Part shown: positions 17,517 to 26,075 of the stretch, piece after piece | Layout of the letters: each line of letters opens with the position of its first letter | How positions within the stretch are numbered: the stretch's first letter is position 1 | From: Deltaproteobacteria bacterium | Lineage (GTDB): Bacteria; Desulfobacterota; Desulfobaccia; Desulfobaccales; 0-14-0-80-60-11 | Length of the DNA stretch: 33,321 bases | Reading direction: 5' to 3' | Assembly (NCBI GenBank): GCA_021813445.1 | Contig: JAKAKP010000025.1 | Location: forward strand, 1 to 33,321 | Made by a program: the position numbers and the translations under genes | The notes under the pieces: generated by a model | What the model saw: only the letters and a program-made list of their open reading frames with translations | Told to the model about the DNA's origin: nothing | Databases searched by the model: none

Positions 17517-18599
17517 GTGAACAAAGATTTGCCCGATATACCGTCTCCGGAATTGTGCGCCAACAAGATCTTTGAGCTTTGCGGCACTCGCCTGGAGCCG
17601 GAGATGGCCGCGGAACTGTGGCCCAAAATGCTGCAGCATAAATGGCTGATGTCGGAAAAGTTGGGCCGGGATGTGGGCTTAAAAGTAGCTTGCATCGATT
17701 TCCTGGAAAATATGGAACAGGCCCGGGAGGAATATCTGGCCTACCAGCAGCTGGATATTCTCAAGGAGATGGGCGCCATGGCCATCAGCGAGGAAACCTG
17801 GGACACCATCTCCGAATCGCAGCCTCCGAAGCAGATTGTGCAAAAACGGATCATTCTGCCTTTGACCCAACAGCATCTCTCGCAAAAACACGGGGTGGTG
17901 CCGCCCAAGGCCATTATTTTTTTCGGCCCTCCGGGCACCGGCAAGACCCACTTTGCCAAAGCCATAGCCGGAGCCCTGTCCTGGTGGTTCATCGAGATCG
18001 CCCCCAGCATGCTCATGGCTGACGGCGCCGAAAAAATGGGGGCCAATCTGCGGACCATCATGGAAAAATGCCGCAGCTTGAAAGAAACCGTCATTTTTAT
18101 CGATGAGTTCGAAGAGATTGCCGGCAGCCGGGATGAGGCCTCCCGGTTGGATAAATCCATCACCAACGAATTCCTGAAACAGGTGCCGTTGTTGAAAAGC
18201 CAGGAGAACAACCTGCTCCTCATCTGCGCCACCAATTACATCCGAGACCTCGACGCGGCGCTGCTGCGGCCGGGCAGGTTTGATTGCATCATTCCGGTGG
18301 GCACTTTGAACGAAGAAGAGAGGGCCAATATCCTGGAGCACTACCTGGCAAAATTGAATACCGGGGAGGTCGATCTGAACCGGATCATCAAAATGACCAC
18401 CCGCTTCACCCCGGCGGATATCGAATATCTGTTCCAGCAAGTGGCCCAGTTCGCTTTTGAGCAGGAACTGGCCACCCAGCAGGATTACCGCGTGACTACG
18501 GACACCATCTTTGAAATTATCCCGAAAATCCGGGCAACTTTGACTGACGAAATCATCGTGGAGTTCGAAAAGGATTCTATCACTTACTCCCGCTATTAA
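17517..18599 (+). CDS. AAA+ ATPase with a distinct N-terminal helical domain
   Basis: 360 residues; GTG start after GGGGAGGA. Classic AAA core of the FtsH/26S-regulatory-subunit type: Walker A GPPGTGKT at 137-144 (K143), Walker B IFIDEFEEI with D196-E197, sensor-1 ICATN, and the DAALLRPGRFD arginine-finger block, so ATP-driven remodelling is likely. No protease domain follows and there is no membrane anchor. The N-terminal 120 residues are helical and acidic. They contain KWLMSEKLGRDVGLKVAC, which resembles, from memory, the 'WxLSExxGRDVG' motif of DUF4032 proteins. The C-terminus has the small helical lid (RFTPADIEYLFQQVAQFAFE). The substrate is unknown. It faces typA convergently across a large palindrome. 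Confidence 0.85.
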   Translation: MNKDLPDIPSPELCANKIFELCGTRLEPEMAAELWPKMLQHKWLMSEKLGRDVGLKVACIDFLENMEQAREEYLAYQQLDILKEMGAMAISEETWDTISESQPPKQIVQKRIILPLTQQHLSQKHGVVPPKAIIFFGPPGTGKTHFAKAIAGALSWWFIEIAPSMLMADGAEKMGANLRTIMEKCRSLKETVIFIDEFEEIAGSRDEASRLDKSITNEFLKQVPLLKSQENNLLLICATNYIRDLDAALLRPGRFDCIIPVGTLNEEERANILEHYLAKLNTGEVDLNRIIKMTTRFTPADIEYLFQQVAQFAFEQELATQQDYRVTTDTIFEIIPKIRATLTDEIIVEFEKDSITYSRY

Positions 18600-18614
18600 C
18601 TCGCAAAATTCACA

Positions 18615-18710
18615 CCCCTCTGCGCCCTCTGCGGTGGTTGGCGGATTGGCGGTTTAGCGGGCCGACCCGCTAAACCGCCAATCCGCTGAACCGCTGGCCA
18701 TGCAGAGGGG
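18615..18710. repeat. Large palindrome between convergent genes (possible bidirectional terminator)
   Basis: Perfect 21-bp arms at 18641-18661 and 18666-18686 around a 4-nt loop, extended by outer 9-bp arms at 18615-18623 and 18702-18710. It fills the gap between the AAA+ gene (+) and typA (-). There is no T-run on either side, so it is either a rho-assisted or mRNA-stabilising end for both transcripts, or a REP-type insertion. Confidence 0.8.
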
Positions 18711-18721
18711 CAGAGCGAAAA

Positions 18722-20506
18722 TCATCCCGAGGCCATCTTCCTTAGCCGGATGGCCCCGGGGGTCACTTCCACCAGTTCATCTTCATTGATAAACTCCATG
18801 GCCTGCTCCAGGCTGAACTGCCGGGGCGGCACCAGGCGCAGCGCCTCATCGGAGCCCGAGGCCCGCATATTGGTCAGCTTCTTTTCCTTGGTGATATTCA
18901 CCCAGATATCTTCGCCCCGGCTATTTTCCCCCACAATCATGCCCCGGTAGACCGGGTCCCCCGGCTGCACAAAGATCGTGCCCCGGGGCTGGAGGTGAAA
19001 AATGGCGTAGGCCACGGCCTTGCCGGGCCGGTCCGCGATCAGGGCGCCGTTGGGCCGGCCACCGATCTCGCCGGCATAGGGGGTGAAGCCCTCCAGGATG
19101 GTGTTCAGCAGCCCCGTGCCCCGGGTGTCGTTCAGGAACTGGCCCCGGAAGCCGATCAAACCCCGGGACGGGATCTGGTACTCCAGGCGCACCCGGCCGG
19201 AGCCGTGGTTGACCATCTTCACCATCCGCCCCCGGCGGCCCGCCATCTTTTCGGTGACAATGCCGATGAATTCCTCGGGGATATCCACCACCGCCAGTTC
19301 CACCGGCTCGGTGAGCACGCCGTCCCGCTCCCGGGTGATGACCCGGGGTTTGGACAGCGACAATTCAAAGCCTTCCCGGCGCATCATCTCGATCAAGACC
19401 GCGAGTTGCAGCTCGCCCCGGGCGCTCACCCGGAAAGCGTCTTTGGTCTCCCCGGGCTCCACCTTGATGGAGACGTTATATAAAACTTCCTTTTCCAGGC
19501 GCTCCTTGAGGTGCCGGGAGGTGAGGAGCTTCCCCTCCTTGCCGGCCAGGGGCGAGGTGTTCACGGAAAAGACCATGGAAATGGTGGGTTCTTCCACGGT
19601 GATGCCGGGCAGGGGCCGGGGGTCCTCCGGGTCGCCCAGGGTATCGCCGATAAAGGCTGCGGGCACGCCCGCCACCGCGGCCAGGTCCCCGGCTGCGATC
19701 TGCTCGGGCTCGCTGCGGTCCAGGCCCTCAAAGCTGTATAAGACGCTGATGCCCGCCTTGCCCGCCTGCTCCCCCTGCTTCAGCAGGGCCACTTCCTGGC
19801 CCTTGTTAAGAGCGCCGTTGACGATTTTGCCCACCGCGATGAGGCCCACGTAGTCGCTGTAATCCAGGCTGGTGACCAGGAATTGCAGGGGCGCGTCCGG
19901 GTCGTATCGGGGCGCGGGGATGGCGGCCAAAATCGTTTCAAAGAGAGGCGTCAGGTCCCGGCCCTCCCCTTCCGGCTCGGTCAGGGCAATGCCCGCCTTG
20001 GCGTTGGTGTAGAGCACCGGGAACTCCAGTTGCTCCTCGGACGCGTCCAGGTCGATGAACAGGTCGTAGATCTCGTTGAGCACTTCCTGGGGGCGCCGGT
20101 CCTCCCGGTCGATCTTGTTGATGACCACGATGGCCGGGAGCCCCTTCTCCAGGGCCTTTCCCAGCACGAACCGGGTCTGGGGCAAGGGGCCCTCGGTGGC
20201 GTCCACCAGGAGCATGACCCCGTCCACCAGGTTCAGGGTGCGTTCCACTTCCCCCCCGAAATCGGCGTGGCCCGGGGTGTCCACGATATTGATCTTCACG
20301 CCCTTGTAGGTGATGGCCATGTTTTTGGCCATGATGGTGATGCCCTTTTCCCGCTCCAGGTCCATGCTGTCCAGGACCCGTTCGGCCACCTGCTCATTTT
20401 CCCGGAAAATCCCGCTCTGCCAGAGCATGGCATCCGCCAGGGTGGTCTTCCCGTGGTCCACGTGGGCGATAATGGCGAGGTTGCGTAAATCGTTTCTGGT
20501 TTTCAT
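18722..20506 (-). CDS. typA: Ribosome-associated GTPase TypA/BipA
   Basis: Translational GTPase of the EF-G-like group that helps late 50S assembly and translation under stress or cold. 594 residues is close to the normal length (about 605). G1 AHVDHGKTT at 14-22, the EREKGITI switch [15 protein letters not shown] (G3) and [10 protein letters not shown] (G4) are intact. They are followed by the domain II beta-barrel, EF-G-like domains III and V ([20 protein letters not shown]) and the TypA-specific C-terminal domain with [20 protein letters not shown]. The ATG has only a weak SD. The 5' leader carries a GC-rich hairpin and a TATAAT box. It appears to be transcribed alone, with the HAD gene 123 bp upstream on the same strand. 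Confidence 0.97.
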   Translation of the reverse strand: MKTRNDLRNLAIIAHVDHGKTTLADAMLWQSGIFRENEQVAERVLDSMDLEREKGITIMAKNMAITYKGVKINIVDTPGHADFGGEVERTLNLVDGVMLLVDATEGPLPQTRFVLGKALEKGLPAIVVINKIDREDRRPQEVLNEIYDLFIDLDASEEQLEFPVLYTNAKAGIALTEPEGEGRDLTPLFETILAAIPAPRYDPDAPLQFLVTSLDYSDYVGLIAVGKIVNGALNKGQEVALLKQGEQAGKAGISVLYSFEGLDRSEPEQIAAGDLAAVAGVPAAFIGDTLGDPEDPRPLPGITVEEPTISMVFSVNTSPLAGKEGKLLTSRHLKERLEKEVLYNVSIKVEPGETKDAFRVSARGELQLAVLIEMMRREGFELSLSKPRVITRERDGVLTEPVELAVVDIPEEFIGIVTEKMAGRRGRMVKMVNHGSGRVRLEYQIPSRGLIGFRGQFLNDTRGTGLLNTILEGFTPYAGEIGGRPNGALIADRPGKAVAYAIFHLQPRGTIFVQPGDPVYRGMIVGENSRGEDIWVNITKEKKLTNMRASGSDEALRLVPPRQFSLEQAMEFINEDELVEVTPGAIRLRKMASG

Positions 20507-20525
20507 CTGGCATTAACAAAATAAG

Positions 20526-20544
20526 GGCCGCTGCCGCAGCGGCC
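20526..20544 (-). terminator. GC-rich hairpin upstream of typA: terminator of the HAD gene or typA leader stem
   Basis: A 19-nt perfect palindrome (nine-base arms, one central base) followed on the - strand by CTTATTTTG. It lies 86 bases past the stop of the exported HAD gene and 20 bases before typA. Since a TATAAT box occurs between the HAD stop and the hairpin, it would also be inside a typA leader transcript. Confidence 0.5.
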
Positions 20545-20578
20545 TCTATTTCAATACTCCTTTAATAATATTTTAACT

Positions 20579-20584
20579 ATTATA
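20579..20584 (-). promoter_or_regulatory. Candidate -10 box for typA
   Basis: On the - strand this reads TATAAT in an AT-rich island, 73 bases before the typA ATG. No good -35 is seen at 17 bases; TTGCAG is present but too close. The downstream AAAGGAG is not followed by an open frame. Confidence 0.4.
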
Positions 20585-20629
20585 AGAAATTCTGCAAGCG
20601 AGGGAACCGCTTAAGGCCACAGTAGGTCA

Positions 20630-21688
20630 TCATTTTGTGCCCTTGGGAAAGACCACTTTGAAATCCTTTTTCATGCTGATCACCGTCCAACCGCGCTGGT
20701 TGGCGATGGCCAGGGCCCTCTCCGTGCCCCGATCATAGGCGTACTCCCGGACCGGGTCGTCGTGGTGCACGAGGAGATGCAGGCTGGGGCCCCGGCGGCC
20801 GGCGGTGAACTCCAGCATCTGCAGGTCGCCGTCCGAATTGCCCGCAGCCATCAGAGGCCGCTCCCCGATCTGGAGCTGGATGCCCACGGGCTTGCCCGCC
20901 CCGTCGTTGCTCCGGCCCAAGGCCGGCAGGCGGAAAATCAGCCCCCGGCCCTGATCGGCCCGGTATTCCAGCTTGACCGTGCTGCCGATCACCTGTTCCG
21001 GCGGAATGCCGTAAAGGGAGAAAGAGAACTGGCGCACGAACTCCAGGCCGCCGCCGGTGCAGATAAAGGTCTTGATGCCGTTTTGCCGGAGATAGGCCAG
21101 CAGTTCCAGCATAGGTTGATAGGCCAGTTGTTTGATGCCCGCGTGATAGCGGGGATGCCGCCAGGTCGCCAGGAACCGGCGCACCTGCCGTTCGTACTCC
21201 TCCTCCGGCATGCAAGCCAGGGTCGCCTGGATCAGCTCCATCATTTCCTTGCCGGTCAGCTTTTCCAGGGCCGGCCGGTCATTTTCCAGGACCGCCTTAA
21301 AGGGCTGGCGCTGGCGCCATTCCGGATGGTCCGGGGCCATGGCCCGGATCTGGTCAAGGATGAAAAATCCCTGAATATATAAAGGCTTTTCCACACAGAG
21401 GGTCCCGTCGTTGTCAAAAGTGGCCCGGCGTTCCTGCGGTGGCACAAAATTGGGGCTGGTGGGATTCGTAACCTCCCGGACAAACCTGATGATCTTTTGT
21501 TTGGCGGCTCCGTCGTTCCAGGAGGACAGCGCCTCGGCCGCGGACCCGGCCCGGACTGGCGCGCCCACGGCCAGGAGGCTCAAGAGAAGCAGCACCCAGA
21601 CCACGGTCAGCAGGGATCGCCGGCAAGTTCCGGGGCTGAGGCTCAACATTGTGCGGGGTAAAGCCTTCCTCCTCTGGAAGCTGCTCAT
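20630..21688 (-). CDS. Exported HAD-superfamily phosphatase-like protein
   Basis: 352 residues from the ATG at 21686-21688, chosen because AGGAGGAG lies just upstream; an in-frame extension of 57 codons has no SD and looks non-coding. The N-terminus is a long signal peptide or anchor (RRSLLTVVWVLLLLSLLAVGAPVRAG, in two blocks), so the enzyme acts outside the cytoplasm. HAD motif I is FDNDGTLCVEKP (nucleophile D92, acid D94). Motif II is probably FICTGGG, and motif IV is MAAGNSDGDLQML. This pattern fits the phosphoserine-phosphatase-like group. A helical cap lies between motifs I and II. The substrate is unknown. The upstream gene on this strand encodes a membrane protein 181 bp away, so an operon is possible but not shown. 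Confidence 0.82.
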   Translation of the reverse strand: MSSFQRRKALPRTMLSLSPGTCRRSLLTVVWVLLLLSLLAVGAPVRAGSAAEALSSWNDGAAKQKIIRFVREVTNPTSPNFVPPQERRATFDNDGTLCVEKPLYIQGFFILDQIRAMAPDHPEWRQRQPFKAVLENDRPALEKLTGKEMMELIQATLACMPEEEYERQVRRFLATWRHPRYHAGIKQLAYQPMLELLAYLRQNGIKTFICTGGGLEFVRQFSFSLYGIPPEQVIGSTVKLEYRADQGRGLIFRLPALGRSNDGAGKPVGIQLQIGERPLMAAGNSDGDLQMLEFTAGRRGPSLHLLVHHDDPVREYAYDRGTERALAIANQRGWTVISMKKDFKVVFPKGTK

Positions 21689-21869
21689 CTCTTCCCTCCT
21701 CCTGCCGGGCGGCAAAATAGAAAACCAGCACCGTTCATGGGTCACCATGTTAGCAGATATCGGCCATATTCTCCAGGGAAACGCCTCATTGCCTTGCAGC
21801 AGTCCCTCCGGCTGCCCCTGCCCTTTGGTTAGTCTGGCAATTTCCCGTATCGTTCCCAAATTACTTTAG

Positions 21870-22529
21870 TCACCCCGCCAGCCAGGCCGCGGTCACCAGC
21901 AGCCAGGTGGTTTCGTTGGCCGCCTCACTTAAGGCCGCGGCCAGGCGGTTGCGGTCCCAGCCCGCCTCCCGGATGGCAAAGTAGAGCTGGCCCAGCCGGG
22001 TGCAGATGCCGATATGCCCGGCCAGAAGCATGGCCCCGGCCAGGCCGGCCCCGCCCACGGTGAAGATCTTGTAAGCCAGGGTGAGTTGCGGCAGGCCGAT
22101 GAAGCACATGGCGAAGCCCGCATTCACCATGGGGTCGATGAGGCCCAGGCCCCGCCGCCAGGCCCAGAGGCAGACGAGCGCCACCCCCGGACCCACCATG
22201 GCCAGGGTCACCATATCCGTGTAGTCCCACAACTCCTGGCCCATCCACAGCAGCACCCCCAAATCCGCGGCGATGACCGTGGTCCAGGCCCCGTAAGTGA
22301 GGACCGTCTGCCAGGTCACCCGGCTGGGCCGGCTGCGGTGGGCCCGGATGGTCAGGCCCAGGTTGATCAGCAGAAAGGTGAGCCAACTGGCCAGCCAACT
22401 GACATTCACCCCCTGGGAGGTGGTGAGCAGGCGCAGGAACTGGCTGCCCCCGGAAATCAGGGCCAGGCAGATTTGCAGGACGAAAAAGAGGTCCGCCGCC
22501 AGCTTTTTGCTTATCTTCATCCGGATCAC
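21870..22529 (-). CDS. Multi-pass membrane protein, possibly PQ-loop-like
   Basis: 219 residues with about six or seven hydrophobic segments (LFFVLQICLALISGG, SWLASWLTFLLINLGL, TVIAADLGVLLWMG, MVGPGVALVCLWAW, then three more). It is an inner-membrane protein. Two places resemble halves of PQ-loop/SWEET transporters: SQFLRLLTTSQGVNVSWLAS, with Ser for Pro, and GLPQLTLAYKIFT with an intact PQ. This is only suggestive. The start is GTG at 22527-22529; an ATG three codons later is equally possible, and neither has a clear SD. It is transcribed away from the nitroreductase-like gene, so 22530-22721 holds divergent promoters. No function can be assigned with confidence. Confidence 0.6.
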   Translation of the reverse strand: MIRMKISKKLAADLFFVLQICLALISGGSQFLRLLTTSQGVNVSWLASWLTFLLINLGLTIRAHRSRPSRVTWQTVLTYGAWTTVIAADLGVLLWMGQELWDYTDMVTLAMVGPGVALVCLWAWRRGLGLIDPMVNAGFAMCFIGLPQLTLAYKIFTVGGAGLAGAMLLAGHIGICTRLGQLYFAIREAGWDRNRLAAALSEAANETTWLLVTAAWLAG

Positions 22530-22660
22530 AAAGAGAATGCATTAGAGTTTCCATAATTCTAAGCATACCTCCGGCGGCCGCCAAGTAAATTCGCGGCCCA
22601 CCCGGTGGAAAGGGGCGCGGGCGCAGCCAGGCCCGTTTAGTGAAATCTCTATGGCACGCC

Positions 22661-22690
22661 TTGATGTGGTTAGGTCCGGTTTTATATTAT
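22661..22690 (+). promoter_or_regulatory. Candidate sigma-70-type promoter of the nitroreductase-like gene
   Basis: TTGATG (22661-22666) and TATTAT (22685-22690) are 18 bases apart, or TATATT (22683-22688) at 16. The start codon follows 31 bases after the -10. Confidence 0.5.
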
Positions 22691-22721
22691 GCGGAAAGTC
22701 AGAAATTAAGGAGGAGTATTC

Positions 22722-23393
22722 ATGCAAAACCACTGGAGATCATCCAGGTCCAAGGGGCTGATCGTAGTAGCCCTGGCGGCCTTCATATTGACGCTGGCCG
22801 CGCCTGATTACCCCGGCCCGGCCCAGGCCCAACCAGCCGGGAGCGCCGCGGCCGCCATCCAGGTCCCCAAAGGCACGCTGGATGCGGTCACCGCCATCCT
22901 CACCCGGCGCAGTATCCGGGATTATACGCCCCACCCGGTCCCCCCGGAGATGATCAAGCTGCTCCTGACTGCGGGCATGGCCGCGCCCTCGGCCTTCGAT
23001 GAACGCTCCACGGAGTTCGTGGTGGTCAATGACCCCAAAATCCTCAAGGAAATTGCCAAGGTCAATCCCAACTCCCGGCAACTCAAAAAGATGACCGTGG
23101 GCATCGTAGTCTGCGGCAATCAGGCCAAGGAGAAGCACAAGGGGCAGGGCTACTGGCAACTGGACGGCGCGGTGGCCTCCGAAAACATCCTCATCGCCGC
23201 CAACGCCATCGGCCTGGGCGCGGTCTGGACCGCGATCTATCCCTATCCGGACCGGATTCCCAAGGTGCAAAAGCTGCTCAATCTGCCCCAGGAGGTCATC
23301 CCGCTGAATATCATCCCCGTGGGCTACCCCGCGGAGAAGAAGATCACCGGCGACCGCTACGACCCGGCCCGGGCCCATACCAACCGCTGGTAG
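22722..23393 (+). CDS. Exported nitroreductase-family protein
   Basis: 223 residues; strong SD (AAGGAGGAG). After an N-terminal signal-like segment (about 12-36, GLIVVALAAFILTLAAP and AQAQPAG) comes a nitroreductase fold: RRSIRDYTPHPVPPEM with R62-R63 for FMN phosphate, AAPSAFDERSTEFVVV, and the C-terminal GLGAVWTAIYPYPDR and IIPVGYPAEK blocks. Cytosolic members bind FMN and use NAD(P)H to reduce nitro or quinone compounds. Export is unusual because no NAD(P)H is available in the periplasm. There is no twin-arginine motif, so either flavin is added after Sec export or the segment is a membrane anchor. It is not linked to an obvious partner. Catalysis is inferred from family only. Confidence 0.85.
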   Translation: MQNHWRSSRSKGLIVVALAAFILTLAAPDYPGPAQAQPAGSAAAAIQVPKGTLDAVTAILTRRSIRDYTPHPVPPEMIKLLLTAGMAAPSAFDERSTEFVVVNDPKILKEIAKVNPNSRQLKKMTVGIVVCGNQAKEKHKGQGYWQLDGAVASENILIAANAIGLGAVWTAIYPYPDRIPKVQKLLNLPQEVIPLNIIPVGYPAEKKITGDRYDPARAHTNRW

Positions 23394-23789
23394 CAAGCCG
23401 CAACCGCGGCCCCGACCGGGCTTATGAGAGTTCCGCCAGGGAACAAACCAGGTTACCGGGGGGAAGGGTAAAGACTTCTGGTCAAACCCCGCCCCCTGGT
23501 CCTTTTCCAGGAAATCCCGCCCCTATTTTTCCACCCGTCTCTGCCGCCGGTACGAGCGATCTATTAAACGCGGCAGGCGCTGCCTTCCCCCCCAAGGGAT
23601 AGCTTCCCGGCATGGAGCCGCGGCTGGCGGGCTTGGAATCCGCATCTGGGGAAAAGCCGGGGGAAACTTCTCATGAAAAATAACTTATTGCCGAAATAAA
23701 CCTAGAACAAATTTCTTTTAGCGAAGAAAAACTTATTCTCCCGGCGACGGTCAAGAAGGTTGTCTGATCTCAGCCGGGATGGAGGAGCT
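23394..23789. other. Gene-free stretch before the Tat metallophosphoesterase
   Basis: 396 bp. The first 270 bases are GC-rich, with small stem-forming pieces (CCTGG/CCAGG at 23495-23511; GGCAG/CTGCC at 23572-23584; AGCCGCGGCT at 23616-23625), none long enough to call an RNA. The last 120 bases are AT-rich and probably hold the promoter. GGAGGA at 23781-23786 is the SD for the downstream GTG start. I found no tRNA or known riboswitch pattern. Confidence 0.5.
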
Positions 23790-25982
23790 GTGGGCGTTTC
23801 CAGAAGGTCTTTTCTGAGGTGTTGTGCCGGGGCCGCAGCCGCCCTGAGGCTGGATTTATCGATCCTCGGCACCCTGGAGAAAGCGGTGGCCAGCGGCGGC
23901 CCCCTTAAGTTCGAGGCGGCTGCGGTCAATGTGCCGACCTACCCCATCACCCCCCAGGTCTTCACGACCCTGGAGAAGACGGTGATCCCCATAGCCCCCT
24001 ATCCTCCGTACCCGGGCACGATTGTGCTGACGCCGGGCCAGGTCTCCCAATACGCCGCCTATGGCTATGGGGTGTGGGGTAATGACGGCACCTATCCCAC
24101 CGGGCCCCCGTACCTTTACGTCCGCCCTCCCATGGTGATCGGAGGCAAAGACGGGCCGCCGCCGCCCGATCCCTCGGTCCGTGACCCCCTGGCCGCGACC
24201 CTGCTGACTTTCTTCACCATGAGCGATATCCATATCTGCGACAAAGAAAGCCCGGCGCAGGTGCCTTACATGGCTTTCCAGTATCCCAACCCGATGACAG
24301 CCCAGGGACAATCCATGGGTAATTCTTCGGCGTATTCCGCGGTAATCCTCTCCACCACCCAGGTCCTGGACGCCGCGGTCCAGACCATCAACGTCTTGCA
24401 CCAAAGGACGCCTTTTGATTTCGGCCTGGCGCTCGGCGATATGGCCAACAACACCCAGCACAACGAGCTGCGCTGGTTTATCGACGTCATCGACGGCAAG
24501 CCGATCCGGCCCAGCTCCGGGGCACACCGGGGAGCCGGAACCATCGGTTACCAGAAACCCTTCCAGCCCGCCGGTCTCGACCCGTCGATCCCCTGGTACG
24601 CGGCCGTCGGCAACCACGATCTCTTCTGGATGGGCTCCTCCCCGGTCACGGATTACATCCGGGATACCCTCCTGGGCGGGAGCGTCCTCAACACCGGGCT
24701 GCCAACCACCGTGCCCCCCGACTTCCCCGCAGTCTTGAACAGCCGCGGTTACTGCATGGGGGTCATTGATGGGGCCACGGAATACGGGGACCTCATCTAT
24801 GGGGGGTTGGCCCGGCAATTCCCCTACTTCCCGCTGGTGACCGCCGACCCGGACCGCGGCTCGCTCTCCCTCAGCGACTGGATGGGGGAATTCTTGAACA
24901 CCACCACCACTCCGGTGGGCCATGGCTTCACGCCGGAGATGGTGAGCGAGGGATTTGCTTGTTATCACTTTTACCCGAAGGCCGATATTCCCATCAAGTT
25001 CATCGTCCTCGACGACACCGATAAGGTCAACGGGGATGCCGCGGGCTATATCGACCAAAGGACCTACGAATGGCTCATCAATGAACTGGACGAGGGCGAG
25101 GCCGCGGGTGAACTCATGATCATCTGCGCCCATATTCCGCTGCTGCCCTATGCGCAGCCCCAGAGTCCGCCGCCCGCCAACAACCCTCTTTATCCCTTGT
25201 GGCCCATGTGGACCTCGTCCTCCTATAATCCCGACCCAAGTTTGTACCCTACCCCCGACTTATTTTTGCGCGCCCAACTCCACAAATATAAAAACCTCAT
25301 CCTCTGGCTCTCGGGACATACGCACCGCAACTGCATTACGCCGCAACCGGCCCCCGACGGCAATCCCGAATACGGCTACTGGGAAGTGGAGACCCCGTCA
25401 CTAAGGGATTTTCCCCAGCAGTTCCGTCACTTCGAGATCGTGCGCAACCGTGACCAGACCATTTCCATCTTTACCCATAACGTCGATACCGCGGTCAATC
25501 CCAGCCCCGCCGGGAACGGGTCGGTGCCGCCCGCGTGGAATTCCCGCTCCTACGGCATCGCCGCCCAAGAGATCTTCCAACTGCAGATTAAGCAAGGACC
25601 TAATGCCAGTCCCCTTTCCGGGGTTTATAACGCGGAACTGGTCAAAGTGTTGAGTCCGGAAATGCAGGCGAAGCTGGCGCAAATTGCACCGGTGGTCAGT
25701 TCGTTCAAGATCAACGGCGGCGCCATTATCCCGGGTCCCCAGGTCACCCTGAACAACACCGTCGTCGGCAGCACTCCCACGCATTACCAAGCCAGCGAAG
25801 ATCCCGGCTTCGCCGGTGCGGAGTGGCTGCCCTACGCGCAGGCCCCCTCTTTTTCCCCAAGTTCCAGATTCAAGAATATCTACTTCAAAGTCAAAGACGG
25901 CTCGGGCAGGGAATCGGCTGTGGTCAGCTCCAGGCTCCCCAATCCTCTCCCGGCCATTCTGGGTTTAGTGTTGGATCATTGA
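23790..25982 (+). CDS. Tat-exported metallophosphoesterase (RPA4764-like)
   Basis: 730 residues; GTG start at 23790 chosen for GGAGGA just upstream, which places the twin-arginine motif SRRSFLR right at the N-terminus. The calcineurin-like motifs are all present but spread by long inserts: SDIH (D146, H148), GDMANN (D217), GNHD (N275-D277), CAHIPL (H448) and GHTHRN (H510, H512). Wide spacing plus a Tat signal is the hallmark of the RPA4764-type metallophosphoesterases. A di-metal phosphoesterase folded in the cytoplasm and exported is expected. The last about 100 residues (FKINGGAIIPGPQVTLNNTV, YQASEDPGFAGAEW) look like a beta-sandwich domain. Substrate unknown; phosphate scavenging is one possibility. 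A strong terminator follows. Confidence 0.88.
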   Translation: MGVSRRSFLRCCAGAAAALRLDLSILGTLEKAVASGGPLKFEAAAVNVPTYPITPQVFTTLEKTVIPIAPYPPYPGTIVLTPGQVSQYAAYGYGVWGNDGTYPTGPPYLYVRPPMVIGGKDGPPPPDPSVRDPLAATLLTFFTMSDIHICDKESPAQVPYMAFQYPNPMTAQGQSMGNSSAYSAVILSTTQVLDAAVQTINVLHQRTPFDFGLALGDMANNTQHNELRWFIDVIDGKPIRPSSGAHRGAGTIGYQKPFQPAGLDPSIPWYAAVGNHDLFWMGSSPVTDYIRDTLLGGSVLNTGLPTTVPPDFPAVLNSRGYCMGVIDGATEYGDLIYGGLARQFPYFPLVTADPDRGSLSLSDWMGEFLNTTTTPVGHGFTPEMVSEGFACYHFYPKADIPIKFIVLDDTDKVNGDAAGYIDQRTYEWLINELDEGEAAGELMIICAHIPLLPYAQPQSPPPANNPLYPLWPMWTSSSYNPDPSLYPTPDLFLRAQLHKYKNLILWLSGHTHRNCITPQPAPDGNPEYGYWEVETPSLRDFPQQFRHFEIVRNRDQTISIFTHNVDTAVNPSPAGNGSVPPAWNSRSYGIAAQEIFQLQIKQGPNASPLSGVYNAELVKVLSPEMQAKLAQIAPVVSSFKINGGAIIPGPQVTLNNTVVGSTPTHYQASEDPGFAGAEWLPYAQAPSFSPSSRFKNIYFKVKDGSGRESAVVSSRLPNPLPAILGLVLDH

Positions 25983-26028
25983 GGCAGGATTTTAGGGCGA
26001 GTTCGGGATTTCGTGCAAATAGTAAGAT

Positions 26029-26068
26029 AGGGACAGACTCTAGATTTCCTGAGAGTCTGTCCCTTTTT
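26029..26068 (+). terminator. Rho-independent terminator after the metallophosphoesterase gene
   Basis: Perfect 13-bp arms 26029-26041 and 26052-26064, 10-nt loop, then a T-run. It separates the + strand metallophosphoesterase gene from the convergent - strand pair and may also serve the latter in the other direction. Confidence 0.9.
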
Positions 26069-26075
26069 CCGGCAA

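Noticed and set aside
17679-18440. A 253-codon - strand frame
   Set aside because: Antisense to the AAA+ gene, which has intact Walker and sensor motifs.
19083-19853. A 256-codon + strand frame inside typA
   Set aside because: Ser/Arg-rich shadow of typA; no SD and no recognisable domain.
23394-23700. GC-rich leader considered as a riboswitch or structured RNA
   Set aside because: Only short stems were found and no known consensus was recognised.
23856-25133. A 425-codon - strand frame
   Set aside because: Antisense to the metallophosphoesterase gene, whose five catalytic motifs are all in frame.
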